Below, piece after piece: positions 6,741 to 15,220 of a stretch of DNA of 22,247 nucleotides; the first letter of the stretch is position 1; every line of letters begins with the position of its first letter. The notes under the pieces are model-generated. The model saw nothing but the letters and a program-made list of their open reading frames with translations. It did not search any database and was not told where the DNA came from. The stretch comes from CAZIHO01 sp964538875 (GTDB taxonomy: Bacteria > Pseudomonadota > Gammaproteobacteria > Chromatiales > Chromatiaceae): the NCBI GenBank assembly GCA_964538875.1, contig CAZIHO010000053.1, forward strand, positions 1 through 22,247, in the 5' to 3' direction. A program made the position numbers and the translations under genes.

Positions 6741-8483
6741 ATGACCAAGTGGAACCGTTTGCTCGGCCTCGGGTTGGCCTGGGGCCTCGGCCTGCTGCCC
6801 TGGGCGGTGGTGGCCAGTTCTGCGGACGGGGCCTACCCGCCAGCAGCGGCGCCGGTGGCCAAGGCCGCGCCGGTGCTCGGCGCACGGCCCGCGTCGGTGT
6901 TGGATTTGGTGTTGCCTGCGGTACAAACGGACGAGTTGGAACAGATGCGCGCCCGCCGCGCCACCAGCCGGGCCTATCTGGTGGGCTTCCCCCGGGAACT
7001 GCCGGAAGCCCGGCGCGGGGATCTGCTGGCTGGATTGCCCTGGGGACGCCAGACTGACGGCCGCCCGGTGCTGTATTTCACCCTGCGTTCCCCGGACGCG
7101 CTGGCCCTGCGTGCCCAGTTGGACCTATCCCGCTTGCCGGTGGGCGCCTGGCTGGGTTTTTACGCCGGTTCCGCCAGCGAGCCGGCCGGGCAACTGGCCG
7201 TGACTGGCGATGCCCAGTCGCGGACGGAAGTCTGGTCGCCGGAAGTGCCGGGGGATACCCTGGGAGTTCTGATCCTGCTGCCGGCGGGGCAAGACCCGGC
7301 TGGGCTGAGTCTGCCGGTGCCTAGGGTGTCCCATCTGGTGGAGACCCCGCGTTCCCTTTCCGCCACTGATGCCCAGGCGCGGGCGCTGTCCACCAGTTGC
7401 GAGCGGGACGCGATCTGTCAAAACCTGGCGCCCTGGAGCAGCGTCCGCGACGCGGTGGCCATGATCAATTTCGTCAGCGGCGGTAGTTCCTATCAATGCA
7501 CCGCCACCCTGCTAAGCGACCACGAGGACAGCACCTGGATTCCCTACCTGTACACCGCCCACCATTGCGTATCCACCGCCGCCGAAGCGGCCACGGTGGT
7601 CAGCTATTGGTTTTACGAGCGGACCGGTTGTGGCACCGGACCCAATCGGCAGTATGTGACCTTGCAGGGCGGCGCCCGTCTGTTGGGCACCGATGCCGCC
7701 GCCGATTTCGCCCTGTTGGAACTCACGGCGGTTCCCCCGAACGGCGCCTATTACGCTGGTTGGGAAACCCAATCCAGCACCGGCCAGTCTGTGACTGGGA
7801 TTCACCACCCGTCCGGGGATGTGAAAAAAATTGCCAACGGCAAGATCGATGGGCCTGCCAGTTGCCGGGGCGAGGAGGGTTGCGGCTTCAATGACATGCA
7901 GGTCACCTGGAGCCAAGGTTTGACCGAAGCCGGCAGCAGCGGCTCTGGCCTGTTTGATAGCTCCGGTCGCCTGATCGGCTCCCTGTGGGGTGGCAGCAGC
8001 TTCTGCCAGCCGGTCAGCCAACAGGTAACCGGTCCCGATCTCTATGCCCGGTTCAGCCTCGCCTTGCCCCAGGTGCAGCGGTATCTGGACGCCACGGCGA
8101 CGCCTCTAGCGGCGCCCGGGGTGGTGTCCGGGCAGGTGCCGTTGGGGGCCTGGTGGGATTATCGGGTTCAGGTGGACGAACCCGTGCGTACCCTGGAAGT
8201 GCTGCTATCGGAACTGGCGGCCAACGCGGACCTTTATGTGCGGGTCGGCGCCAAGCCCACTTGGACTTCCTACGATTGCCGTTCCGTGCGGGCCGGCATC
8301 AGCGCCGACTATTGCCGGCTGCACGTCGCCCCTGGTAACCAGGTGTATATCAGCGTTTATGGATCCCAGGCGGCGAGCTTTTCCCTGGGTCTGTCGGTTA
8401 GCGCCAGTCCCCGGGATTTCGTGTTGATACCGGACGGGGAGCCGCGTCTGGTCGAGGCTCCAACCAGTCCATCAGGCTCCTAG
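6741..8483 (+). CDS. Secreted lysyl-endopeptidase-like serine protease with PPC domain
   Basis: A 580-residue preproenzyme. Residues 1-27 are a typical signal peptide (MTKW, hydrophobic core LLGLGLAWGLGLLPWAVV, then ASS). About 28-215 look like a propeptide. The mature trypsin-fold domain begins near the cysteine-rich STSCERDAIC segment (218-226). The catalytic triad is visible: H275 in YTAHHC, D322 in ADFALLEL and S400 in GSSGSG. The GSSGS form of the active site and the cysteine pattern resemble Achromobacter protease I (lysyl endopeptidase). A C-terminal prepeptidase (PPC) domain at about 460-555 has its own cysteine pair (C513, C525) and is normally removed or used for substrate binding. 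ATG at 6741 is preferred to TTG at 6732 because GGGGAGG is ten bases upstream of it. Extracellular protein digestion is the likely role; Lys specificity is inferred. Confidence 0.88.
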   Translation: MTKWNRLLGLGLAWGLGLLPWAVVASSADGAYPPAAAPVAKAAPVLGARPASVLDLVLPAVQTDELEQMRARRATSRAYLVGFPRELPEARRGDLLAGLPWGRQTDGRPVLYFTLRSPDALALRAQLDLSRLPVGAWLGFYAGSASEPAGQLAVTGDAQSRTEVWSPEVPGDTLGVLILLPAGQDPAGLSLPVPRVSHLVETPRSLSATDAQARALSTSCERDAICQNLAPWSSVRDAVAMINFVSGGSSYQCTATLLSDHEDSTWIPYLYTAHHCVSTAAEAATVVSYWFYERTGCGTGPNRQYVTLQGGARLLGTDAAADFALLELTAVPPNGAYYAGWETQSSTGQSVTGIHHPSGDVKKIANGKIDGPASCRGEEGCGFNDMQVTWSQGLTEAGSSGSGLFDSSGRLIGSLWGGSSFCQPVSQQVTGPDLYARFSLALPQVQRYLDATATPLAAPGVVSGQVPLGAWWDYRVQVDEPVRTLEVLLSELAANADLYVRVGAKPTWTSYDCRSVRAGISADYCRLHVAPGNQVYISVYGSQAASFSLGLSVSASPRDFVLIPDGEPRLVEAPTSPSGS

Positions 8484-8496
8484 GTGTGACTGGGAC

Positions 8497-8530
8497 CTGG
8501 GCAATCCCGGCCAGGGGCCGGAATTGCCAG
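8497..8530. terminator. Bidirectional terminator hairpin between protease and lysS
   Basis: A long inverted repeat fills the gap between two convergent genes: a 16-base arm at 8497-8512, a three-base AGG loop and a 15-base arm at 8516-8530, with one C-A mismatch and one bulged G. The base of the stem runs up to the lysS stop codon. There is no T-run on either side, but the stem is far stronger than any other in the window and its position fits a shared terminator. Confidence 0.6.
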
Positions 8531-8533
8531 GGT

Positions 8534-10027
8534 TCATTCGGGCCGCAGGTGGGGAAACAGCAACACGTCCCGGATCGAGGGTGAGTCGGTCAGCAGCATC
8601 ACCAGGCGGTCGATGCCGATGCCTTCTCCGGCGGTGGGCGGTAGCCCATATTCCAGGGCGCGGATGTAGTCCGCGTCGAAGTGCATGGCCTCCTGATCCC
8701 CGGCATCCTTGTCCTGAACTTGGCGCTTGAAGCGTTCCGCCTGATCCTCCGGGTCGTTCAACTCGGAAAAGCCGTTGGCGATTTCCCGTCCACCCACGAA
8801 TAGCTCGAAGCGATCCGTGATGCTGGGGTCCTGATCGTTGCGCCGCGCCAGGGGGGATACCTCAGTGGGATAGGCGGTGATGAAGGTGGGATCCATCAAA
8901 CGCTGTTCCACGGTTTTCTCGAAGATTTCCAACTGGATCTTGCCTAGCCCGGTGCCGGGCTTGAGGGGAATACGTAGGCCCTCGGCCACCGCCTGGGCTC
9001 GCTCCCGGTCATCCAGGTCGGCGGCGGACAGGTCCGGGTTGTACTTCAACACCGCCTCCCGGAGGGTCAGGCGGGCGAAGGGCCGGCCGAAATCGAAACT
9101 GGCACCCTGGCATTCCACCTGGGTGGTGCCCAACACCTGCTGGGTCAGCTCCCGTAGCATGGTCTCGGTCAGATCCATCAGATCCCGGTAGTCCGCGTAG
9201 GCCTGATAGAACTCCAGCATGGTGAACTCGGGGTTGTGCCGGGTGGACAGTCCCTCGTTGCGGAAATTACGGTTGATTTCATAAACCTTCTCGAAGCCCC
9301 CCACCACTAGGCGCTTGAGATAGAGTTCCGGCGCGATACGCAGATACAGGCGCATGTCCAAGGCGTGATGATGGGTGATGAAGGGCCGGGCGGTGGCGCC
9401 GCCGGGGATCACCTGCATCATGGGCGTTTCGACTTCCAGGTAATCCCGCTGATTCAGGAACTCCCGGATGAACTGCACCACCTGGGTTCGAGTGCGGAAT
9501 ACGTCCCGGGTCGCCTCATTCATGATGAGGTCCAGGTAGCGTTGCCGGTAGCGCTGCTCCTGGTCGGTGATGCCGTGGAACTTTTCCGGCAGGGGGCGCA
9601 GGGATTTGGTCAACAGCCGCACCGAGTCACAGCGCACCGAGAGTTCCCCGGTGCGGGTGCGGAACAAATGCCCCTCGGCGCCCAGGATGTCCCCCAGGTC
9701 CCAATGTTTCTTGAAGTCTTCGAAGGTCTGCTCGGGCAGGGCGTCCCTTTGCAGGAACAACTGGATGCGCCCGGACATGTCCTGTAGATCCGCGAACCCG
9801 GCCTTGCCCATCAGGCGCCGGCTCATGAGCCGTCCGGCCAGCCGCACCCGCGGGCTCAGGTCTGCCAGGGCTTCCTGGCTGTGTTCGCCATACAGGGCGT
9901 GCAGGTCGCCGGACAGGTTATCCCGGCGGAAGTCGTTGGGAAACGCAGGTCCCTGTTGGCGCAGTTCCGCCAGCTTATCCCGCCGTTGGGCGATGAGTTT
10001 GTTTTCGTCCTGGGTCTGATCGGTCAT
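8534..10027 (-). CDS. lysS: Lysyl-tRNA synthetase (class II)
   Basis: A 497-residue cytoplasmic enzyme that charges tRNA-Lys with lysine using ATP. The N-terminal OB-fold anticodon-binding domain covers about 55-160 (VRLAGRLMSRRLMGKAGFAD). Class II motif 2 is FRNEGLSTRHNPEF at 255-268, and motif 3 is GEGIGIDRLVMLLTDSPSIR at 467-486, ending FPHLRPE. Length and ends match the bacterial LysS family. The start follows prfB by 22 bases, the same prfB-lysS order as in E. coli, so the two form an operon. The sequence just upstream of the ATG has no clear ribosome-binding site, so translation may depend on read-in from prfB. Confidence 0.97.
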   Translation of the reverse strand: MTDQTQDENKLIAQRRDKLAELRQQGPAFPNDFRRDNLSGDLHALYGEHSQEALADLSPRVRLAGRLMSRRLMGKAGFADLQDMSGRIQLFLQRDALPEQTFEDFKKHWDLGDILGAEGHLFRTRTGELSVRCDSVRLLTKSLRPLPEKFHGITDQEQRYRQRYLDLIMNEATRDVFRTRTQVVQFIREFLNQRDYLEVETPMMQVIPGGATARPFITHHHALDMRLYLRIAPELYLKRLVVGGFEKVYEINRNFRNEGLSTRHNPEFTMLEFYQAYADYRDLMDLTETMLRELTQQVLGTTQVECQGASFDFGRPFARLTLREAVLKYNPDLSAADLDDRERAQAVAEGLRIPLKPGTGLGKIQLEIFEKTVEQRLMDPTFITAYPTEVSPLARRNDQDPSITDRFELFVGGREIANGFSELNDPEDQAERFKRQVQDKDAGDQEAMHFDADYIRALEYGLPPTAGEGIGIDRLVMLLTDSPSIRDVLLFPHLRPE

Positions 10028-10049
10028 AGGTATTGGATTCTAGTAGGGA

Positions 10050-11148
10050 TCAAAGGCCGCTCTTGAGGCTGGCCTCGATGAAGGGGTCCAGGTTGCCGTC
10101 TAACACCGACTGGGTATTGCCGATTTCGACGCCGGTGCGCAGATCCTTGATGCGGGACTGGTCCAGGACATAGGAGCGGATCTGGCTGCCCCAGCCCACG
10201 TCCGCCTTGGATTCCTCCAGGGCCTGCTGTTCCGCCGAGCGCTTGCGCATTTCCAGTTCGTACAACTTGGCCCGCAACTGCTTCATGGCCTGGTCCCGGT
10301 TCTGGTGCTGGGAACGTTCGTTCTGGCACTGGACCACGATGTTGGTGGGTAGATGAGTGATGCGAACTGCGGATTCGGTCCGGTTGACGTGCTGACCGCC
10401 GGCACCGGACGCCCGGTACACGTCGATGCGCAGGTCGCCGGGATCGATGTCCACCTCGAAGGAATCGTCGATTTCCGGAGACACGAACACCGCCGCGAAC
10501 GAGGTGTGGCGACGATTGCCGGAATCGAAGGGCGACTTGCGCACCAGCCGATGCACGCCGATTTCGGTGCGCAGCCAGCCGAACGCGCATTCCCCCAGAA
10601 AATGCACGGTGGCGCTCTTGATACCCGCCACTTCGCCGGGCGTCACTTCCATGAGTTCGGTTTTGAAACCGCGCCGCTCGCCCCAGCGCAGGTACATGCG
10701 CAGCAGCATTTCCGCCCAGTCCTGGGCCTCGGTGCCGCCGGCGCCGGACTGGATGTCCAGGTAGGCGTTGGCGTCATCGGTGGGACCGGAAAACATGCGG
10801 CGGAATTCCAGGGTCGCCAGATGGGCCTCGTGCCGATCCAGGTCCGTCTCCACCGCCGCCACGGCGGCCAGGTCGTCCTCGTCCGCCGCCAGATGGAGCA
10901 GGTCCATGGCGTCCTGGAGGCCGTTGCCCAGTTCGTCCAGACCCAGCACCACTGCTTCCAGGGCGGCCCGCTCCCGGCCCAAGGCCTGGGCCCGGCCCGG
11001 ATCATTCCACAGCTTGGGGTCTTCCAGTTCCCGGAGAACCTCGGTCAAACGGTCCTGTTTGTCCGCATAGTCAAAGATACCCCCTCAGGGTCTCGGAGCG
11101 GCCCTTGAGGTCGTGGATGCGGGACAGGATGAGATTGATTTCGAGCAT
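10050..11148 (-). CDS. prfB: Peptide chain release factor 2, with programmed +1 frameshift
   Basis: RF2 ends translation at UGA and UAA codons. The gene is in two overlapping frames. ATG at 11148 opens 25 codons (MLEINLIL to LRGYL) ending at an in-frame TGA (11071-11073). Skipping one T joins this to the long frame, which begins DYADKQDRL at 11072. The joined protein is 365 residues, the length of E. coli RF2. The codon-recognition tripeptide SPF falls at 205-207 and the catalytic GGQ at 250-252, the same numbers as in E. coli. Position 246, four residues before GGQ, is alanine as in most RF2s and not the threonine of E. coli K-12. An annotation starting at the TTG of 11048 would lose 33 residues. 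A candidate promoter lies just upstream, so prfB-lysS is probably transcribed independently of glgB. Confidence 0.97.
11070..11085 (-). promoter_or_regulatory. prfB autoregulatory +1 frameshift site
   Basis: The minus strand reads AGG GGG TAT CTT TGA C. This has every element of the known site: an internal Shine-Dalgarno-like AGGGGG, the slippery CTT codon, and the UGA stop followed by C, a poor termination context. When RF2 is scarce the ribosome slips from CUU to UUU and continues in the +1 frame; when RF2 is plentiful it stops. The site is identical over these 16 bases to the E. coli one as I remember it. Confidence 0.95.
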
Positions 11149-11446
11149 GACAACAGCCGCCCTGGAAAAAACGACGATGATACAGGAGGCGCGGGCGCTG
11201 CTGGAACCGGTGCAGTCCTGGAACCCATGGCACTCCCAGGCGGGCCGGGCCCCAACCCCGTGGCTCCGGCGCGGAGTTTCGTCCTGTCGGGACGATGGGG
11301 AAATGGCCCTAGGACCTGCCCCGCCACCCGGGCGGTGGGATGGGGCGGGGTGCGCTTGGCCTTAGGCGCAGGTGGCCGTGATAACGGGTAGGACGAATCC
11401 TTGTTCGATCACGGGTCGATCAACCCAGGGGCGCGCTGCCTGTCCA
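11149..11446 (-). promoter_or_regulatory. glgB-prfB intergenic region with candidate prfB promoter
   Basis: This is a 298-bp gap with no convincing gene. Near its prfB end, TATCAT (minus strand, 11177-11182) is a five-of-six -10 match, with TTCCAG (11201-11206) 18 bp upstream as a poor -35, giving a leader of about 20 bases. Two inverted repeats lie further up. TCGTCC/GGACGA (11279-11284 with 11290-11295) has a five-base loop. The nested GC-rich structure has CCCCGCC (11319-11325) pairing with GGCGGGG (11344-11350) around an inner CCACC/GGTGG. One of them may end the glgB transcript, but neither is followed by a T-run. Confidence 0.4.
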
Positions 11447-13642
11447 TTAATCCCCGTCCCGGCTCAACAACAGTCCCCCTAGGGGCGGAATGGTGAGCAT
11501 CAGCGAATGCTCCCGGTTCATCCAGGGCACGGCTTCGCTGTCCAGGGGGCCGATGTTGCCCCAGTTGCCACCGCCGTAGCATTCCGCGTCCGAGTTGAGG
11601 AGTTCCCGGTAGCGGCCGGGTTGGGGCACGCCGATGCGGTAATGGTTGCGGGGCACCGGGGTGAAGTTGAGCACCGCCAGCAGGGGCCGGCCGTCCCGGT
11701 CGTGGCGGGCGAAGCTGAGCACGGATTGGGAACTGTCATGGCAGTCGATCCAGGCGAAGCCGGCGCTCTCGAATTCTTGGTCGTGCAGGGCCGGGATGCT
11801 TTGGTAGAGGTGGTTCAGGTCTCGCACCAGCAGTTGCATGCCGCGATGGGGGTCCCGCTCCAGGAGATCCCAATCCAGGGCTTCGGCAAAATTCCATTCC
11901 CGTCCCTGGCCGAATTCGCAGCCCATGAACAGCAATTTCTTGCCTGGATAGGCAAACATATAGGTATAAAGCAGGCGCAGGTTGGCAAACTTTTGCCAGG
12001 CGTCGCCGGGCATTTTGTCTAACATGGAGCGCTTGCCGTGCACCACCTCATCATGGGAGAAGGGCAGCACGAAGTTTTCGCTGAACAGGTACAGGAGCCC
12101 GAAGGTCAGCAGGTCGTGGTGGAAATGCCGGTGGATGGGGTCCTTGGCCAGATAGGACAGGGTGTCGTGCATCCAGCCCATGTTCCACTTCATGCTGAAG
12201 CCCAGGCCGCCCACGTAGGTGGGGCGGGAGACCTGGGGCCAGGCGGTGGATTCCTCGGCAATCATCAGGCAGCCGGGATGGCGCTCGTGGGTGACCCGGT
12301 TCAGATCCCGCAGGAACTCCACGGCTTCCAGGTTTTCCCGGCCGCCGTAGCGGTTGGGGATCCAGTCGCCGGGTTCCCGGGAGTAGTCCAGGTACAGCAT
12401 GGAGGCCACCGCATCGACCCGGAGTCCGTCGATGTGGAATTCCTCCATCCAATAGAGGGCGCTGGCCAGCAAGAAATTGCGTACTTCGTTGCGGCCAAAG
12501 TTGAAGATCAGGGTGCCCCAGTCCCGGTGCTCGCCTTGGCGAGGGTCTTCGTGTTCATACAGGGCGGTGCCATCGAAGCGGGCCAGGGCGAAGCTGTCCC
12601 GGGGAAAATGGGCGGGCACCCAGTCCAGGATGACGCCGATGCCGGCTTGGTGCAGTTGGTCCACCAGATACCGGAAGTCGTCCGGGTTGCCAAAGCGGCT
12701 GGTGGGGGCGAAATAGCCGGTGGCCTGGTAACCCCAGGAGTCATCCAGGGGATGTTCCGTGAGGGGCAGGAATTCCACGTGGGTAAAACCCAATTCCTGG
12801 CAATGGCTGGTCAGTTGGGGCGCCACTTCCCGGTAGCTCAGGAAAGTGCCGTCCGGGTGGCGGCGCCAGGAGCCCAGATGGACTTCATAGATGGACAGGG
12901 GCGCCCGCTGCCAGTTGGTGCCGGCGCGCTGCTCCAGCCAGGACTGGTCCCCCCAGGCGTGATCGCTGGGGCCGGTCACCAGGCAGGCGGTGTCGGGGCG
13001 CACCTTGAAGGCCCGCGCATAGGGGTCGGCCTTGACCAGGACCTGGCCGTCCTGGGTACGCAGTTCAAACTTATATAGGCTGCCGAGGCGCAGGTGGGGA
13101 ATGAAAAGCTCCCAGACGCCGGTGGCGCCCCGGCAGCGCATGGGGTGGACCCGGCCATCCCAGCCGTTGAAGTCGCCCACCAGGCTGACCCGTTGGGCGC
13201 TGGGCGCCCACACGGCAAAGCGTACGCCGGGAATGGCGTCCACTTCCCAGGGATTGGCGCCCAGCATCTGGTGGGCCTGCCAATGGCGGCCTTCTGCGTG
13301 CAGGTGCAGGTCCAGGTCGCCGATCTGGGGCGCGAAGCTGTAGGGGTCCAGTTGGCGATGCTCGCCGCCGGCTTTTTGGGTCCAAGCCAGATGGTAATGC
13401 TCGGGCACTCGCTCCGCGCCGGTAATGCCGGTGAACAGGTCGGTGCCGGGAATGCGCTCCAATTTGAGCCCGGCTTCTTCCACCCACGCCTGTTCAGCCT
13501 GGGGCAGGAAGGCGCGAATGCGCGCCTGGCCCTGCTCCCGGTGGCAACCCAATACCTCGAACGGGTCGTGGTGACGGGCTTCCAAAAGTCGGTACAGGGA
13601 GTCCTGGGAGAGGGGATCTAGGATTGCGCCGGAGTCTGCCAT
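11447..13642 (-). CDS. glgB: 1,4-alpha-glucan branching enzyme
   Basis: A 731-residue GH13 enzyme that cuts an alpha-1,4 glucan chain and rejoins it by an alpha-1,6 bond, making glycogen branches. The order is an N-terminal beta-sandwich, a CBM48 module (FAVWAPSAQRVSLVGDFNGW at about 142-161), the TIM barrel and a C-terminal beta domain. Catalytic residues are D410 in DGLRVDAV, E463 in MIAEEST and D531 in SHDEVVHGK, each offset by five from the E. coli residues D405, E458 and D526. Two start codons are adjacent: GTG at 13645 and ATG at 13642. The ATG has AAGG eight bases upstream and is preferred, but one residue is uncertain. The gene is divergent from glgC and shares its regulatory region. 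Confidence 0.96.
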   Translation of the reverse strand: MADSGAILDPLSQDSLYRLLEARHHDPFEVLGCHREQGQARIRAFLPQAEQAWVEEAGLKLERIPGTDLFTGITGAERVPEHYHLAWTQKAGGEHRQLDPYSFAPQIGDLDLHLHAEGRHWQAHQMLGANPWEVDAIPGVRFAVWAPSAQRVSLVGDFNGWDGRVHPMRCRGATGVWELFIPHLRLGSLYKFELRTQDGQVLVKADPYARAFKVRPDTACLVTGPSDHAWGDQSWLEQRAGTNWQRAPLSIYEVHLGSWRRHPDGTFLSYREVAPQLTSHCQELGFTHVEFLPLTEHPLDDSWGYQATGYFAPTSRFGNPDDFRYLVDQLHQAGIGVILDWVPAHFPRDSFALARFDGTALYEHEDPRQGEHRDWGTLIFNFGRNEVRNFLLASALYWMEEFHIDGLRVDAVASMLYLDYSREPGDWIPNRYGGRENLEAVEFLRDLNRVTHERHPGCLMIAEESTAWPQVSRPTYVGGLGFSMKWNMGWMHDTLSYLAKDPIHRHFHHDLLTFGLLYLFSENFVLPFSHDEVVHGKRSMLDKMPGDAWQKFANLRLLYTYMFAYPGKKLLFMGCEFGQGREWNFAEALDWDLLERDPHRGMQLLVRDLNHLYQSIPALHDQEFESAGFAWIDCHDSSQSVLSFARHDRDGRPLLAVLNFTPVPRNHYRIGVPQPGRYRELLNSDAECYGGGNWGNIGPLDSEAVPWMNREHSLMLTIPPLGGLLLSRDGD

Positions 13643-13866
13643 CACAACTGCCTTCGCCGGATTGACGCTGAAAAGTGAGGGTTCAAGATGGTAGCATAGG
13701 CGTCTATCCTATTTCGGGGATTTTTTGCCGCCGCCCTTGGTCCGCCATTGGCGCCTGATAGCATAACTCCCTGAGTCCGGGATCTTTTTATGTGCGAAAT
13801 GCGGGTGGTCCCAGGGGCTAATGGGAGCAGACCCGACCAGAATTCGCTAGTCCGTGGGAGTAATGC
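13643..13866. promoter_or_regulatory. Shared regulatory region of divergent glgB and glgC
   Basis: A 224-bp region that must contain promoters for both glycogen genes. It is richer in A and T than its surroundings, with T-runs near 13721-13726 and 13784-13788. An inverted repeat ATAGG-N7-CCTAT (13696-13712) on the glgB side could be an operator. On the minus strand TATGCT overlaps it as a possible glgB -10. On the plus strand GGGAG lies about eight bases before the glgC ATG. I could not settle on clear -35/-10 pairs for either gene. Confidence 0.45.
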
Positions 13867-15135
13867 ATGAACGGCGAGCATCATCCGCGTTTTATCAGTA
13901 GGCTAACCCGTAATACCCTGGCGCTGATCTTGGCGGGAGGGCGAGGCTCCCGGCTCAAGCACCTCACCCGCTGGCGTTCCAAGCCCGCCGTACCTTTCGG
14001 CGGCAAGTTCCGGATCGTGGATTTTCCGCTGTCCAATTGCATGAACTCGGGCATCCGCCGGATCGGCGTCCTCACCCAGTACAAGTCCCATTCCCTGATT
14101 CTGCACGTGCAGCGGGGCTGGGGGTTCCTGCGCGGTGAGTTGGGGGAATTCGTGGAATTGTGGCCCGCCCAGCAGCGCATCGAGAGCACCTGGTATACGG
14201 GTACCGCCGATGCCGTGTATCAAAATCTGGACATCATGCGTAACCATGATCCGGATTATGTCCTGATCCTGGCCGGTGACCACATTTATAAGATGGACTA
14301 CGGCACCATGATCGCCTTCCACGTGGAGTGCGGCGCGGACATGACCGTGGCCTGCTTAGAGGTGGATCTGGAAACTGCCAAGTCGTTCGGCGTCATGGAG
14401 GTGGATGGGGAGCAGCGGGTGCGGCGCTTTCTGGAAAAGCCGGACCAGCCCCAGCCGATGCCAGACCGGCCTGACAAGGCGCTGGCGTCCATGGGGATCT
14501 ACTGCTTCAACGCCAAGTTCCTTTATGAGCAATTGGTCAAGGATGCCGACATGCCCAATTCCAGCCATGATTTTGGCAAGGACATCATCCCCCGCATCAT
14601 CGACAAGTACCGGGTGATGGCCTACCCGTTCCGGGACGCCAAGAGTGGCGAGCAGGCCTATTGGCGGGACGTGGGCACCGTGGACGCCTTCTGGGAAGCC
14701 AACCTGGAACTGACCCAGGTCACGCCGCCCCTGGATTTGTACGAGGCCAGTTGGCCCATCTGGACCCATCAGGTGCAACTGCCCCCAGCGAAATTCGTGT
14801 TCGACGAGAACGAGCGGCGCGGCATGGCGGTGGATTCCATGGTGTCCGGCGGCTGCATCGTGTCCGGCTCCGTGTTGCGCCGGTCCCTATTGTTCTCCAA
14901 TTCCCGCATCAATTCCTACTGCGAGGTGGAGGACAGCGTGATCCTCCCAGACGTGGACATTGGAAGAAACTGCAAGCTGCGTAAGGTGGTTATCGACCGG
15001 GGATGCAAAATTCCTGCGAACAGTGCCATTGGTCAGAATCTGGAGGACGATGCGGCCCGCTACCACGTCAGCGAAGGCGGCGTGGTATTGGTGACGCCGG
15101 AAATGTTGGGGCAGGAAGTCAACCGGGGCCGTTAG
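13867..15135 (+). CDS. glgC: Glucose-1-phosphate adenylyltransferase (ADP-glucose pyrophosphorylase)
   Basis: A 422-residue enzyme that makes ADP-glucose from ATP and glucose-1-phosphate, the committed step of bacterial glycogen synthesis. The nucleotide-binding loop LILAGGRGSRL is at 20-30. The allosteric lysine region RSKPAVPFGGKFRIVDFPLS spans 37-56, with K39 at the position of the E. coli fructose-1,6-bisphosphate site. The catalytic aspartate is D138 in AGDHIYKMDY, and the glucose-1-phosphate lysine is K191 in FLEKP. The C-terminal 120 residues form the left-handed beta-helix (hexapeptide-like repeats such as SGSVLRRSLLFSNSRINS). Retention of K39 suggests a sugar-phosphate-activated, regulated enzyme. 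It is followed after 81 bases by malQ, probably in one transcript. Confidence 0.97.
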   Translation: MNGEHHPRFISRLTRNTLALILAGGRGSRLKHLTRWRSKPAVPFGGKFRIVDFPLSNCMNSGIRRIGVLTQYKSHSLILHVQRGWGFLRGELGEFVELWPAQQRIESTWYTGTADAVYQNLDIMRNHDPDYVLILAGDHIYKMDYGTMIAFHVECGADMTVACLEVDLETAKSFGVMEVDGEQRVRRFLEKPDQPQPMPDRPDKALASMGIYCFNAKFLYEQLVKDADMPNSSHDFGKDIIPRIIDKYRVMAYPFRDAKSGEQAYWRDVGTVDAFWEANLELTQVTPPLDLYEASWPIWTHQVQLPPAKFVFDENERRGMAVDSMVSGGCIVSGSVLRRSLLFSNSRINSYCEVEDSVILPDVDIGRNCKLRKVVIDRGCKIPANSAIGQNLEDDAARYHVSEGGVVLVTPEMLGQEVNRGR

Positions 15136-15199
15136 ACCCGGGTCTAGGGACCCGGTGATGCGCGGTTTGGTATTGGTCAAGTCAGGGAGCAGTACGGTA

Positions 15200-15220
15200 A
15201 TGGACGAAGTCAACCCATGA
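15200..15220 (+). CDS. Possible six-codon leader peptide before malQ
   Basis: ATG GAC GAA GTC AAC CCA TGA encodes MDEVNP. GGGAG (15185-15189) lies ten bases upstream. Its stop overlaps the malQ start as ATGA (15217-15220), the usual geometry of translational coupling. MalQ's own ribosome-binding site (GAAG inside this reading frame) is weak. It may be chance: such short frames are common. Confidence 0.25.
   Translation: MDEVNP

Noticed and set aside
11045..11327. Short minus-strand frames upstream of prfB
   Set aside because: They are in other frames from the RF2 start. The correct short frame from 11148 to 11071 gives the conserved MLEINLIL leader.
11401..11425. CGATCA repeats near 11406 and 11416 as a possible operator
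   Set aside because: Only two six-base direct repeats with no further symmetry; this is likely by chance.
12038..13078. 346-codon + strand frame opposite glgB
   Set aside because: It is fully contained in the antisense of a clear branching enzyme. Its composition, rich in Gly, Val and Gln, is that of a shadow frame.
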